A DNA stretch of 64,000 bases from Rhodobacterales bacterium HKCCE3408 (GCA_015689705.1 WVSN01000010.1:1-64000), one strand, 5' to 3'. Shown: positions 34,418 to 43,850, counted from the first letter of the stretch. Notes: generated by a model not told the origin, from the sequence alone. Numbers and translations: made by a program.

Positions 34418-34837
34418 ATGCTGCAGATCACGCCGGATATCGCCCTGGAGGAGTGGGAACTGACCGAGCAGTTCGCCCGCAGCTCGGGCCCCGGAGGCCA
34501 GAACGTCAACAAGGTCTCGACCGCGGTGGAACTGCGCTTCGAAGCCGAGCGGTCGCCGAACCTGCCGGGCCCGGTCAAGGCGCGGCTGAAGCGGCTGGCG
34601 GGCAGCCGCTGGACGAAGGACGGCGCGGTGCTGATCTTCGTGCAGGACACCCGCAGCCAGGCCCGCAACCGCGAGATCGCCCGCGAGCGGCTGACGGAGC
34701 TGGTCCGCCGCGCGACGCAGGCGCCGAAGAAGCGGGTTCGGACGAAGGTGTCGCTGAACCAGAAGCGGAAGCGGGTGGAGGCGAAGAAGCGGCGGGGGGA
34801 GGTTAAGGCGCTCAGGGGGCCTGTCGACGGGGATTGA
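34418..34837 (+). CDS. arfB: Peptidyl-tRNA hydrolase ArfB (ribosome rescue)
   Basis: A 139-residue class-I release-factor-like protein that releases peptides from ribosomes lacking a stop codon. The catalytic GGQ lies at residues 26-28 (SSGPGGQNVNKVST) and the basic C-terminal tail (KKRVRTKVSLNQKRKR) is the part that enters the empty mRNA channel. ArfB is the tmRNA backup; smpB lies 3 kb upstream. Start is ATG 34418; there are few bases of obvious SD. Preceded by the isolated short unit at 34091-34310. Confidence 0.95.
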   Translation: MLQITPDIALEEWELTEQFARSSGPGGQNVNKVSTAVELRFEAERSPNLPGPVKARLKRLAGSRWTKDGAVLIFVQDTRSQARNREIARERLTELVRRATQAPKKRVRTKVSLNQKRKRVEAKKRRGEVKALRGPVDGD

Positions 34838-34978
34838 TCTTTACTAAAGCGAATATTGTTGGGGAGTTAAGTAAGTTGGGCCATCCTACGCTTTCAACAG
34901 ATTAGACTTTGCAGAGTCGAGATGTTGACTATTGAGCTATAAAGCTGGAGAGTAACCGTTTTCAAATGGGAAGGATCA

Positions 34979-36322
34979 ATGAGAAGATATTCACCTCCGT
35001 TACCCAAAATAAATCTATACGAGGATGGTTTTAAACAACACGATCTGCTTGAGCGCTCTGAGCTGGGAAGGCAGTTGTCAAACCTCGTTGAGAAATTCGA
35101 TGAGCCTCTTGTGTTAGCTATTGATGGTGCATGGGGCGATGGCAAAAGTTTCTTTCTAAAATGTTGGTGCGGTGCCCATACCACCGAGAATGATGGAACG
35201 GCGCTTGTAATTTATTTCGACGCGTTTGAGAGCGATTTCGTAGGTGACCCAATAGTTGCCCTTACTTCAGCACTTGAAGAAAGATTCCCAAAGGATATCG
35301 AAGGGAAGCCCGCCCTAAGAAGACTAAGGGACGCTGCCGCGATTCTATGGCGTCCAGTTTCAAGAATTGGACTAGCGGTTGCATCTTCTGGCACCTCGGA
35401 GATCGTAGGGACACTAGGCGATGCGGCAGTTGCTCAAATTCAAAAGGAAGCAGAGAATGTAACGAATCAAACTTGGGAGGAGGCAAAATCTCGCTCCTCA
35501 GCAATAACTCACTTTCGACAGGCTCTGTCAGAACTTACGGATGACGGTGGAAATAAGAGAAATATTTTATTTGTGGTTGACGAATTAGATAGGTGCCGGC
35601 CAGATTATGCAATTGAACTCCTCGAGGTAATAAAGCACTTCTTCTCGGTTCCAAATGTTCATTTCATCCTTGGCGTCAACCTTCGTGAAATAAACTCTGC
35701 CATCCAACACAGATATGGCTTATCGACGGATACTGCGCGATACTTACAGAAGCACATTTCATTTACGTTGAGCATGCCTCAAAAGTCTGGCCGAAGAGAA
35801 CAGCACCGGGAGGTTTCGCTCAGTTATTTTTCTCAGATGTGGCCTAAAATGGGACTCGACAGAGATCTTGGAAACTTTCTAGGGGAAAGTCTCAAACCTG
35901 CTTTGACTGCTAATAAGGTATCACTGCGGGATATTGATCGCATACTGTCAACCGCAGCATTATTGACGTTTGGAAGCAACAGCCCGTTCAAGCAGTATTA
36001 TCTTGGCTATAAGCACGCTATTTGCGGTTCAGTGTTGCTTAGAGTTCTCAAGCCGGAGATTTTCAATGGTCTGATGAACGGAGATAACCTGTTTCGAGAA
36101 GTCATGGCATTTTTTGGTTTGCACGAGAAACCACATGAATTCACTGGAAGGCGCCTTGCGGTAGTGTGGCAATCATGGTCGGGGTTCTTGGACCCAAAGG
36201 AAGCAATCGACGGAATGAGCTTTGGGGACCTGTTTGATTTTTCAGAGCCTCCGGAGCAGGAGGCTCTACAGTCGCTATTGACTGATAAGTTTCTTACTTT
36301 CGAGGCATTGGAGGCTCCCTAA
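34979..36322 (+). CDS. KAP-family P-loop NTPase, AT-rich
   Basis: A 447-residue KAP NTPase. Walker A is DGAWGDGKS (about 49-57) and Walker B is [14 protein letters not shown] (196-209), the latter the KAP signature. Between them, residues 119-138 are weakly hydrophobic where membrane-bound KAPs carry segments. GGGAAGGATCA precedes ATG 34979. The gene is strikingly AT-rich compared with its neighbours and uses rare codons (ATA, TTA, AGA), so it was probably acquired recently. It stands alone, convergent with pncB (overlapping stops at 36319-36322). KAP proteins occur in phage-defence systems and as QatA; a defence role is a guess. Confidence 0.85.
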   Translation: MRRYSPPLPKINLYEDGFKQHDLLERSELGRQLSNLVEKFDEPLVLAIDGAWGDGKSFFLKCWCGAHTTENDGTALVIYFDAFESDFVGDPIVALTSALEERFPKDIEGKPALRRLRDAAAILWRPVSRIGLAVASSGTSEIVGTLGDAAVAQIQKEAENVTNQTWEEAKSRSSAITHFRQALSELTDDGGNKRNILFVVDELDRCRPDYAIELLEVIKHFFSVPNVHFILGVNLREINSAIQHRYGLSTDTARYLQKHISFTLSMPQKSGRREQHREVSLSYFSQMWPKMGLDRDLGNFLGESLKPALTANKVSLRDIDRILSTAALLTFGSNSPFKQYYLGYKHAICGSVLLRVLKPEIFNGLMNGDNLFREVMAFFGLHEKPHEFTGRRLAVVWQSWSGFLDPKEAIDGMSFGDLFDFSEPPEQEALQSLLTDKFLTFEALEAP

Positions 36323-37611
36323 ACCACCACCTCCAGCCGCTCCTGCTCCCCCACCCCGAACACCCGCTTGTAGCGCTCGATCTCGGCTTCCGGCCCCATG
36401 GCCTTCTCGGGATTGTCGCTCAGCTTGACGGTGGGCCGGCCATTGGCGCTGACCGCCTTGCAGACGAGCGAGAACGGGGCCAGCGCGTCGCCCTCGACCA
36501 GGCCGCGGAAATCGTTCGTCAGCAAAGTGCCCCAGCCGAAGCTGACCCGGACGCGGCCGGAGAACTGGCGGTAGAGCTGCTCGATCACGTCAACGTCGAG
36601 ACCGTCGGAGAAGATGACGAGCTTGTCCTTCGGATCCTCTCCGCGCGACTGCCACCAGCGGATGGCGGTCTCGGCCCCGGTGGCCGGGTCGCCTGAATCG
36701 ATGCGGATGCCCGTCCAGCCGGCGAGCCAGTCGGGCGCCTTGGCCAGGAACTGCTCGGTCCCGTAGGTGTCGGGCAGGATGATGCGGAGGTTGCCGGAAT
36801 GCTCCTCGTGCCAGTCGGCGAGCACGTCGTAGGGCGCGCGGGCGAGTTCGGCGTCGGTGTCGGCGAGCGCGGCGTAGACCATGGGGAGTTCATGCGCGTT
36901 GGTGCCGATGGCCTCGACCTCTCGGCGCAGCGCGATGAGGCAGTTCGAGGTGCCGGTGAATTTCGGGCCGAGGCCTTCGAGCATGGCCTGCACCGCCCAG
37001 TCCTGCCAGAGGAAGCTGTGCCGGCGGCGGGTGCCGAAATCGGCGATGCGGAGATCGGGGAGCGCGCGGAGGCGTTCGATCTTTTCCCACAGCTTGGTCA
37101 TGGCGCGGGCGTAGAGGACCTGCAGCTCGAACCGGCCCATGTCGCGGAGGACGGCGCGGGAGCGGAGTTCCATGAGCACGGCGAGGGCGGGGATTTCCCA
37201 GAGCATGACCTCGGGCCAGGGGCCTTCGAAGGTGAGTTCGTACTGATCGCCGACGCGGTCGAGGTGGTAGGGCGGGAGCTGCAGGTGTTCGAACCAGTCC
37301 ATGAAGGCGGGCGTGAACATCTGGCGCTTGCCGTAGAAGGTGTTGCCGCGCATCCAGGTGGATTCGCCGCGGGAGAGGCGGAGCGTGCGGATGTGGTCGA
37401 GCTGTTCGCGCAGCTCGCCCTCGTCGATCAGGTCGGCGAGCGGGATGCGCGTGGTGCGGTTGATGAGCGAGAAGGTGACGTTGGTGTCGGGCCGGTTGCG
37501 GAAGACCGACTGGCACATCAGGAGCTTGTAGAAGTCCGTGTCGATGAGGGAGCGGACGATCGGGTCGATCTTCCACTTGTGATTGTAGACGCGGGTGGCG
37601 ATGTCGACCAT
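36319..37611 (-). CDS. pncB: Nicotinate phosphoribosyltransferase
   Basis: PncB converts nicotinate and PRPP to nicotinate mononucleotide in NAD salvage. The 430-residue protein has [16 protein letters not shown] near the start, [11 protein letters not shown] (with the auto-phosphorylated-type His region), GTSNCLIAL and [12 protein letters not shown] 37611. pncA lies 2.2 kb away on the same strand, so both NAD-salvage steps are in this region but not in one operon. Confidence 0.96.
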   Translation of the reverse strand: MVDIATRVYNHKWKIDPIVRSLIDTDFYKLLMCQSVFRNRPDTNVTFSLINRTTRIPLADLIDEGELREQLDHIRTLRLSRGESTWMRGNTFYGKRQMFTPAFMDWFEHLQLPPYHLDRVGDQYELTFEGPWPEVMLWEIPALAVLMELRSRAVLRDMGRFELQVLYARAMTKLWEKIERLRALPDLRIADFGTRRRHSFLWQDWAVQAMLEGLGPKFTGTSNCLIALRREVEAIGTNAHELPMVYAALADTDAELARAPYDVLADWHEEHSGNLRIILPDTYGTEQFLAKAPDWLAGWTGIRIDSGDPATGAETAIRWWQSRGEDPKDKLVIFSDGLDVDVIEQLYRQFSGRVRVSFGWGTLLTNDFRGLVEGDALAPFSLVCKAVSANGRPTVKLSDNPEKAMGPEAEIERYKRVFGVGEQERLEVVV

Positions 37612-37837
37612 GCGGCTGCGGCTCCGGTACCGATCGGGTCAGGTTAAACAGGGTTCGGCCGCGGGTGGCAAGATTTGCGGGCCCGCGCGGGGGCGGTTCG
37701 CGGGGGGCGGATTGCCCGAAAACGACGTCGAAACATACTGTTGAGCGGGGCGTGGTGGACCGGGTCGCCCCAGAATGGCCGGATTTCCCTGTGCTGACTG
37801 GGTGCGGATGGGGGCGCGCACTCGAGGACCCCGACAC

Positions 37838-38116
37838 ATGAAACACCTATCCCTGGTCCTGTTCACGATTGCTCCTTTTGCTGCTGTCACCCCGGCTCTT
37901 GCCGACAATCCCAACTGGTCCGACGCTCAGGCCGAGCATGTCGATGCCGCGCGCAACTCCGATGCCGGGATCGGAAACGGAGGCGAGCGCCATCCCACCG
38001 GCGAGTGGGTCGATACGATCTACGGCGAGGACGGGCCGCAGGACGTGGATCCCGGCCGGTCCGGCGATCGCAACCGGGCCTGCACGGGCGGAAGCTACGT
38101 CGCGACCGACTGCTGA
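37838..38116 (+). CDS. Small secreted protein of unknown function
   Basis: A 92-residue protein with a clear signal peptide (MKHLSLVLFTIAPFAAVTPALA, cleaved near residue 22). The mature part is polar, acidic and Gly/Asp/Asn-rich (GNGGERHPTGEW, EDGPQDVDPGRSGDRNRACTG) with two Cys near the C-terminus. ATG 37838 is chosen over an earlier in-frame start because it gives the signal peptide. Function unknown. Confidence 0.55.
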   Translation: MKHLSLVLFTIAPFAAVTPALADNPNWSDAQAEHVDAARNSDAGIGNGGERHPTGEWVDTIYGEDGPQDVDPGRSGDRNRACTGGSYVATDC

Positions 38117-38206
38117 GACCGCGCCGCGCCGGCTGCCCTGAGCGCAGGGTTCACGGCCGGCGCGGACGCGATTGGCCCCGACGGGGTTTCCCGCTAGTCA
38201 GGCGCG

Positions 38207-39307
38207 ATGAGCGCGCCGTTCGACATATTCCTCGTCGCCCCGCCGGGGCTGGAGGCGCTTCTGGCCGAGGAGGCGCGGGAAGCCGATTTTGCCTCCGCGA
38301 CGGCCGTGCCGGGCGGGGTCGAGATGCGGGGCGGCTGGCCCGAGGTCTGGCGCGCGAACGTGCGGCTGCGGGGCGCGGTGCGGGTGCTCGTCCGGGTCGC
38401 GGAGTTCCGGGCGATGCATCTTGCGCAGCTCGACAAGCGGGCGCGGAAGGTCGACTGGGCCGGGCTGTTGCCGAAAGGTGCGGCGATCCGGGCCGAGGCG
38501 ACCTGCCGGAAGTCGAAGATCTACCACGACCGCGCTGCGGCGGAGCGGATCGCGCGGGCGGCGGCCGAGGGCGTGGGCGGGCACGTCGATCCGAAGGCGG
38601 AGCTGGTGCTGAAAGCGCGGATCGAGGACGACCTGGTGACGATCAGCATCGACACGACGGGCGAGGCGCTGCACCGGCGGGGGCACAAGACGGCCGTCGG
38701 CAAGGCGCCGCTGCGCGAGAACCTCGCCGCGCTGTTCCTGCGGGCCTGCGGCTATGACGGGGCGATGCCGGTGGTCGACCCGATGTGCGGGTCGGGGACG
38801 ATCCCGATCGAGGCGGCCGAGATCGCGGCGGGACTGGTGTCCGGCCGGTCGCGCGGCTTCGCCTTCGAACGGCTGGCGGGTTACGACGCGGAGGCCGTCG
38901 CGGCGCTGAAAGTCTCGGAGCCTGCCGCGCCGGCGCTGCGGTTCTTCGGCTTCGACCGGGACGCGGGCGCGGTCAGGGGCGCGGCGGAGAACGCGGAGCG
39001 GGCGGGCGTTGCGGGATGGTGCCGCTTTGCGCAGCAGCCCATCGGCGCGCTTGAGCCGCCCCCAGGGCCGCCGGGCCTCGTCCTGACGAACCCGCCCTAC
39101 GGCCAGCGGATCGGCAACCGGAAGCTCCTGTTCTCGCTCTACGGCACGCTCGGGAGCGTCCTGCGAGAGCGCTTCTCGGGATGGCGCGTCGGAATCGTGA
39201 CCGCGGATGGCGGGCTTGCGAAAGCGACCGGGCTGGACCTGACGGGGTCCGAGCCGGTCGATCATTCCGGAACGAAGGTGCGGCTCTGGCAGGCCGGGCC
39301 ACTCTGA
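38207..39307 (+). CDS. THUMP-domain class I RNA methyltransferase (RlmL-like)
   Basis: A 366-residue enzyme. Residues about 40-155 form a THUMP RNA-binding domain (FRAMHLAQLDKRARKVDW), followed by a Rossmann methyltransferase with VVDPMCGSGTIPIEAA and the catalytic LVLTNPPYGQRIG. It matches the N-terminal half of E. coli RlmKL (23S rRNA G2445 m2G). RNA target inferred. Starts ATG 38207; the preceding 90 bp hold no gene. Confidence 0.86.
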   Translation: MSAPFDIFLVAPPGLEALLAEEAREADFASATAVPGGVEMRGGWPEVWRANVRLRGAVRVLVRVAEFRAMHLAQLDKRARKVDWAGLLPKGAAIRAEATCRKSKIYHDRAAAERIARAAAEGVGGHVDPKAELVLKARIEDDLVTISIDTTGEALHRRGHKTAVGKAPLRENLAALFLRACGYDGAMPVVDPMCGSGTIPIEAAEIAAGLVSGRSRGFAFERLAGYDAEAVAALKVSEPAAPALRFFGFDRDAGAVRGAAENAERAGVAGWCRFAQQPIGALEPPPGPPGLVLTNPPYGQRIGNRKLLFSLYGTLGSVLRERFSGWRVGIVTADGGLAKATGLDLTGSEPVDHSGTKVRLWQAGPL

Positions 39308-39373
39308 GCCGGTCCGTATTTGTGGCCTTTGACTTCCGCTGACATCCGGACAGGGCGCAGACGAATCCGGCGT

Positions 39374-39805
39374 TCAGCGGATCGCGCGGCAGGCCTGCGC
39401 GGCCAGGCCGGAGACGTGGTCGGAAAGCACGGCCGCGATGTGGTCGCGGAACGGCTCGAACAGGATCGTCGCGGCGGCGGGATCGAGGAGCGTGACCTGG
39501 CTGGCGATGGGCCGGCAGGTGGACAGCGACAACTGCGCCTCGGCCTCGAACCCCGTGAAGGCGCGGGCCTGGAGGACCGGCGCGCCGGTTGAGCGGCAGG
39601 CGATGTGGCCGGTCAGCGTCGCGGTTAGCGTATCGGCGGCTGTCGTGACGGTCAGGTCGTCGATGCGCAGGCGATCGAGCCGGTTGGTCCGCTCCAGCCC
39701 GGCGCAGGGTTCGGCGCGGGCGAGTCCGGCTTCGAGCGCGGGAGTTCCCTGCGCGCCGGCGGGGTGCGCGGCGAGGATCAGGCAGAGGACGGGGAGGCAG
39801 CGCAT
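39374..39805 (-). CDS. Secreted hypothetical protein
   Basis: A 143-residue protein with a signal peptide (MRCLPVLCLILAAHPAGA) starting at ATG 39805. The mature part has two Cys pairs (AEPCAGL, HIACRSTG, STCRPIA, AQACRAI) and no recognised domain. The last gene of the pncA-proximal minus-strand group. A longer in-frame start is possible but lacks a signal peptide. Confidence 0.6.
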   Translation of the reverse strand: MRCLPVLCLILAAHPAGAQGTPALEAGLARAEPCAGLERTNRLDRLRIDDLTVTTAADTLTATLTGHIACRSTGAPVLQARAFTGFEAEAQLSLSTCRPIASQVTLLDPAAATILFEPFRDHIAAVLSDHVSGLAAQACRAIR

Positions 39806-39827
39806 CGGGGCCTCCTGACGAAAGGGG

Positions 39828-40436
39828 TCAGCCGGTGAGGCGGACCCCGGCATCTTTCATGCCATCGCGCGCGGCGGCGAGCGAACCGTCGAGGTCGATG
39901 GCGCGGCAGAGATCGCCGCGCACCTCGACCTCGAAGCCGAGCTTCGCGGCGTCGACGGCGGAGAAATTGACACAGAAATCGGTGGCGAGGCCGACCATGG
40001 TGAGCTTCGAGATGCCGCGCGTCCTGAGATAGCCCTCGAGCCCGGTGGGCGTCGCGTGGTCATTCTCGAAGAAGGCGGAGTAGCTGTCGATGGCGCGGCG
40101 GAAGCCCTTGCGGATGATGAGATCGGCCCGGGTGACGTTCAGATCCGCGTGGAATTCCGCGCCCTGTGAGCCCTGCACGCAATGGTCGGGCCAGAGCACC
40201 TGCGGGCCATAGGGCATCTCGATCATGTCGAACGGCGCCTTGCCCTCATGCTCGGACGCGAAGCTGGAATGTCCGGCGGGGTGCCAGTCCTGCGTCAGGA
40301 TCACAGCGGCGAAGTCGTCCATAAGCGCGTTGATGCCCGGCACGATGTCATTGCCGCCATCGACGGCGAGCGCGCCGCCGGGGCAGAAATCGTTCTGGAC
40401 GTCGATGACGATCAGGGCTTCGTCGCTGGCGCGCAT
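39828..40436 (-). CDS. pncA: Nicotinamidase
   Basis: PncA deamidates nicotinamide to nicotinate. The 202-residue isochorismatase-fold enzyme has the catalytic Asp in LIVIDVQNDFCPGGAL, metal-binding DWHPAGHSSF and the catalytic Cys in GLATDFCVNFSA. ATG 40436 gives the family N-terminus; the frame extends upstream. Acts ahead of PncB in NAD salvage. Metal and catalytic residues look intact. Confidence 0.95.
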   Translation of the reverse strand: MRASDEALIVIDVQNDFCPGGALAVDGGNDIVPGINALMDDFAAVILTQDWHPAGHSSFASEHEGKAPFDMIEMPYGPQVLWPDHCVQGSQGAEFHADLNVTRADLIIRKGFRRAIDSYSAFFENDHATPTGLEGYLRTRGISKLTMVGLATDFCVNFSAVDAAKLGFEVEVRGDLCRAIDLDGSLAAARDGMKDAGVRLTG

Positions 40437-40508
40437 GCCGGGCCTCCCGCGGAAAACGGCAGGCCCGTTGTGCGCCACCGGGGCGCACGGGGTCAACCCG
40501 GGGTCCGG

Positions 40509-41198
40509 CTACTCCAGCGAGACGAGCTGGATCGCAAGTTCCCGGTAGAGCTTGCGCCGCATGACCTGGGCGAAATCGTCGATATTCTGGACCACGACGG
40601 CAAAGGCGTCGGGGCCGTGGATCACGCTCGATTCATAGTAGCGGTGCAACTGGCCGCCGGTGGTGTCGACGACGATGGCATTCACAGTGAGGTTCACGGC
40701 CATCAGGGCGTCGCGCTGCAGTTCCGGCAGGTCGCCTTCGTTCGACCGCCCGTCGCCCGAGATGTCGAGCACGTAGCGGTCGCAGACCGGCGCGCGGGTC
40801 ATCGCCGCGGCGGAAGCTTCCAGCGCCTCGCCGATGGCGGTGGCGCTCTGGCTCCACGGGCGGTGGAGGTTTTCGACCTCGGCCGCGAAGGCGGTGACGT
40901 CGATGTCGCTGTTCATCTGGCGCCAGTCGATGGCGACGACCTGTTCGCCATGGCCGGACCAGAGGATCACCATGAGGGCGCTGTCGCCCCGGGCGAGTGC
41001 GTTGATCACCATCGGGTCGCGCAGGCCTTCGGCAAGGCCGCGCATCTGGATCCTGTAGTCGGTATCGGAGATGGACCCGGACACGTCGACGGCGAACGCC
41101 AAGGCGACCTCGCAAGCGCGGGCGGCATGGGCGTAGGCCAGGACGCAGATGGTGAGGAGGAGGGAGAGAGCTCGATAAGTCATGCTCAAGGGTGTCAT
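40509..41198 (-). CDS. DUF1194 von Willebrand factor A-like secreted protein
   Basis: About 229 residues with a signal peptide (YRALSLLLTICVLAYAHAARA). A vWA domain carries the MIDAS-like DVSGSIS (Asp-x-Ser-x-Ser) and DISGDGRSNEGD. Typical for alphaproteobacterial DUF1194 proteins, whose function is unknown. Start is either ATG 41198 or ATG 41183; the second gives a shorter signal peptide. No terminator between it and pncA. Confidence 0.78.
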   Translation of the reverse strand: MTPLSMTYRALSLLLTICVLAYAHAARACEVALAFAVDVSGSISDTDYRIQMRGLAEGLRDPMVINALARGDSALMVILWSGHGEQVVAIDWRQMNSDIDVTAFAAEVENLHRPWSQSATAIGEALEASAAAMTRAPVCDRYVLDISGDGRSNEGDLPELQRDALMAVNLTVNAIVVDTTGGQLHRYYESSVIHGPDAFAVVVQNIDDFAQVMRRKLYRELAIQLVSLE

Positions 41199-41337
41199 AA
41201 AACCGTTACGAAAACGTGGATCGGGTGTATGATTCGGCGCAGATGTGTCGGGCCTGCCCTGATTTCGGGCGGGATGCCCCGGGCTTGTGTCGCGACGCAG
41301 GCTTGATGCGCGGCGGCGAAGGTTTAGACAGCCCGGC

Positions 41338-42240
41338 ATGATCAATATCGCGGCACTTTATCATTTCGCCCCCCTGCCCGATCCGGACGACGCGGCGGCG
41401 CGCCTGTCGCATGTGGCCGAGTCGGGCGGGCTCCGCGGGACGCTTCTGCTGGCGCGGGAGGGGATCAACGGGACCGTCGCGGGCGACGGCGATGCGATCG
41501 CCCGGCTGATCGACGCGATCCGCGCGATGCCGGGGTTCGACGGGCTGACCTGGAAGGAGTCGCAGGCGGCGGAGATGCCGTTCGGTCGGCTCAAGGTGCG
41601 GGTGAAGTCCGAGATCGTGACGATGGGCCAGCCGGTCGATCCGACGCGGACCGGGACCTACGTGCCGCCGTCCGAGTGGAACGCTCTGATCTCGGCGCCC
41701 GACGTGGCGGTGATTGATACGCGAAACGACTACGAGGTCGCCATCGGCAGCTTCGCCGGCGCGGTCGATCCGGGGACGGAGCGGTTTCGCGATTTTCCGG
41801 CGTGGTGGGCGGAGAACGCCCACCGGTTCGAGGGCAAGCGCGTCGCGATGTTCTGCACCGGCGGGATCCGCTGCGAGAAGTCGACGGCGTGGCTGCGCGC
41901 ACAGGGGGTCGAGGAGGTCTATCACCTGCAGGGCGGCATCCTGAAATATCTCGAGGAGGTGCCGGAGGACGAGAGCCTCTGGCGCGGGAGCTGCTTCGTC
42001 TTCGACGAGCGGGTGTCGGTCGGGCACGGTCTGGCGCCGGGGCCGCACGAGCTGTGCCGGGCCTGCCGGAGGCCGCTTTCGCCCGAGGACAAGACGCGGC
42101 CCGGCTACGAGGCGGGCGTGTCCTGTCCCCGCTGCGTGGACGAGTATTCCGAGGCCGACCGCGCCCGGTTCCGGGAACGGCAGAAGCAGGTGGCCCTGGC
42201 CGCCGCGCGGGGTGAGAGCCACTTCAGACCAACGAAATAG
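41338..42240 (+). CDS. trhO: tRNA uridine(34) hydroxylase TrhO
   Basis: A 300-residue rhodanese-like enzyme (YceA) that hydroxylates U34 of tRNA, making 5-hydroxyuridine from prephenate-derived pathways or oxygen-dependent. N-terminal UPF0176-type region, rhodanese active loop FCTGGIRCEKS, and a C-terminal Cys cluster (CRACRRPL, CPRC). ATG 41338 (GCCCGGC upstream) is chosen on family N-terminus MINIAALYHF. Confidence 0.92.
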   Translation: MINIAALYHFAPLPDPDDAAARLSHVAESGGLRGTLLLAREGINGTVAGDGDAIARLIDAIRAMPGFDGLTWKESQAAEMPFGRLKVRVKSEIVTMGQPVDPTRTGTYVPPSEWNALISAPDVAVIDTRNDYEVAIGSFAGAVDPGTERFRDFPAWWAENAHRFEGKRVAMFCTGGIRCEKSTAWLRAQGVEEVYHLQGGILKYLEEVPEDESLWRGSCFVFDERVSVGHGLAPGPHELCRACRRPLSPEDKTRPGYEAGVSCPRCVDEYSEADRARFRERQKQVALAAARGESHFRPTK

Positions 42241-42266
42241 GCCCCCGCGCGGGGGGCGCGGGGGCC
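42240..42266. terminator. Strong hairpin between trhO and curlin-like gene
   Basis: A perfect 11-bp stem (GGCCCCCGCGC / GCGCGGGGGCC) with a GGGGG loop starts on the trhO stop codon. No T tract on either strand, so it could be a bidirectional attenuator between two convergent genes. Confidence 0.6.
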
Positions 42267-42296
42267 GGCTGAAAAGGCTTTCGGCTTCAAAGTTCC

Positions 42297-42689
42297 TCAG
42301 TCCCAGCCGAACTGGAGCGTGATGCCGGCGGCGCCGTCCGCGGTCTGGACGACATCGGCATCGGCGCCCTCGCCGAACTGGAAGATCCCGTGGGCCTGGT
42401 TGTTGCCCTGCTGGTTCAGCGTGGCGGAGTGGCCGTCGCCTTCCTGATGGATGACGCCGGTCGAGCCGCTGCCGGCCTGCAGAAGCGCGGCGGCGTTCAG
42501 GCTGCCGTCCTGGTGGACATAGGCGCCGGACTCGACGCCCTCGACGATCTGGTAGAGCGCGAGACCGGTCTGGACGGCCTGCGCCTCTTCGGCGTTGCCG
42601 GCCTCGAACGAGACGCTGACGGTGCCGCCGGCCATGGCAGGCAGGGTGGCGAGGGCGAAGGGGATGGCGAGAAGGGCTTTGCGAAACAT
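42297..42689 (-). CDS. Curlin-like secreted protein
   Basis: A 130-residue protein with a signal peptide (MFRKALLAIPFALATLPAMA). The mature part carries curlin-like strand units in a loose repeat of Q-x-G-x-x-(H/N) (HQDGSLN, HQEGDGHS, QQGNNQAHG, FQFGEGAD). Less regular than the major curlin at 43164-43598, so it may be a minor or nucleator-like subunit (CsgB analogue; inference). Same strand as the CsgH-like and curlin genes. Confidence 0.68.
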   Translation of the reverse strand: MFRKALLAIPFALATLPAMAGGTVSVSFEAGNAEEAQAVQTGLALYQIVEGVESGAYVHQDGSLNAAALLQAGSGSTGVIHQEGDGHSATLNQQGNNQAHGIFQFGEGADADVVQTADGAAGITLQFGWD

Positions 42690-42723
42690 GGTATTGGTCC
42701 TTTGAAAATGGAGGTGATGGAAA

Positions 42724-43083
42724 TCAGGTGCGGGGGCAGACGAACGTGCGGCCTCCGATCTGAAGGGTAAGTGTCGCGTCGGCACGGGCAGCATTGCCGC
42801 CGAGGGTGACGCGGCCGAGGGTTGCGGTTTCTCCGGCGGCCAGCACGAGCGGGCCGCCCTGGTTGAGCCGGGTGCCCGGGCCGTCGACGCTGAGCGCGTA
42901 GCTGCCCGAGACGGGAGCGAGCGCCGTCGCAACGCCCTCGACCACGAGGCCGTGGGCGGTGCGGGTGGCGTCGACCCGGCAGGCGACGGGGGCGCCGCCC
43001 TGCCCGGTCTGGGCCGCGAGCGCGCCGCAGCCGACCAGGAGGACGGTCGTAAGGGCGGCGGTGGTGCGGGTGAGGATGGTCAT
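42724..43083 (-). CDS. csgH: CsgH-like curli assembly inhibitor
   Basis: A 119-residue periplasmic protein with a signal region (LTTVLLVGCG, where LVGC fits a lipobox) and an Ig-like beta fold with two Cys (ACRVDA, TFVCPRT), suggesting a disulfide. Size, beta pattern (GSYALSVDG, NQGGPLVLAAGE) and position between two curlins match CsgH of Alphaproteobacteria, a CsgC-like chaperone that blocks premature amyloid formation. Not a certain match without search. Confidence 0.65.
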   Translation of the reverse strand: MTILTRTTAALTTVLLVGCGALAAQTGQGGAPVACRVDATRTAHGLVVEGVATALAPVSGSYALSVDGPGTRLNQGGPLVLAAGETATLGRVTLGGNAARADATLTLQIGGRTFVCPRT

Positions 43084-43163
43084 GGCTGTCTCCTTCCGAG
43101 GGACGGACGGGCCGGTGAGTGGACGGGGGCGGGTCGGGGACAACCCACCCCCGGGGCGGCGGC

Positions 43164-43598
43164 TCAGTTCTGGATGATCAGAGACACGTTGCCGTCGCCG
43201 GCCTGATGGCTCGAGGCGGAGTTGCCATGGCCGATCTGGATGACCCCAGTGGCATTGCCGTTGCCGTAGGTCTCGACGTCGGCCGAGTTGTTCGAGCCGA
43301 TCTGCGCGACGCCGGTCATGTTGCCGTGGCCGACCTGATTGGTGTCGGCATCGTTGAGCCAGCCGGACTGGCCGACAGCGGTCGTGTTCCAGTTGCCGTC
43401 GGTCGTGGCGATGGTGGTGTTGCCGAAGCCGTCCTGGATGACGGTCGTGTCATTGCAGGCGCCGTTCTGGCCGATGGCGAGCCCGTTCCCGAGCCCCCAC
43501 TGTTCGGTGTAGGCCGTGTTGCAGCCGGCCGCGGCGGGCCCGGCCACGGCAAGGACGAGAAGCGCGGCGGAGGCGGTCTTTGCGAAGGTGAAGGTCAT
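43164..43598 (-). CDS. csgA: Major curlin-like amyloid subunit
   Basis: A 144-residue secreted protein with a signal peptide (MTFTFAKTASAALLVLAVAGPAAA). The mature part consists of curlin repeats: QWGLGNGLAIGQNG, VIQDGFGNTT, VGQSGWLND, NQVGHGNMTGVAQIGSNNS and IQIGHGNSASSHQAGDGN, with the N-x-x-x-x-x-Q-x-G spacing of CsgA. It begins the three-gene minus-strand unit curlin - CsgH-like - curlin-like. The export genes csgEFG and regulator csgD are not in the window. Confidence 0.8.
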   Translation of the reverse strand: MTFTFAKTASAALLVLAVAGPAAAGCNTAYTEQWGLGNGLAIGQNGACNDTTVIQDGFGNTTIATTDGNWNTTAVGQSGWLNDADTNQVGHGNMTGVAQIGSNNSADVETYGNGNATGVIQIGHGNSASSHQAGDGNVSLIIQN

Positions 43599-43761
43599 TT
43601 GAAAATCTCCGGAATTGGAAGTGGTTCAGGTCGTGTTCGGACCGGCCGGTGCCTGTCTGGCGATGGCCGATGACCAACCCTGGGCCGGGGCGGCGATGAC
43701 GGGCAATAACGCCCCGCGGCTATGCGATGATGCCGCCGCGCTATTCCATGACATCGGGAAT

Positions 43762-43779
43762 CACTGATTTTTCTCAGTG
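43762..43779. promoter_or_regulatory. Inverted repeat between curli and hemerythrin genes
   Basis: CACTGA-TTTTTC-TCAGTG is a perfect 6-bp inverted repeat in the 250-bp divergent intergenic region. It could be an operator or hairpin. Position suggests control of either unit. Confidence 0.35.
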
Positions 43780-43850
43780 GTTTGCGGGAGGGTTCAATTT
43801 TAGTTGGGCCCGGGGGTTGGCTTCACCGGGCGGGCGGCTAGAACAGCGGG

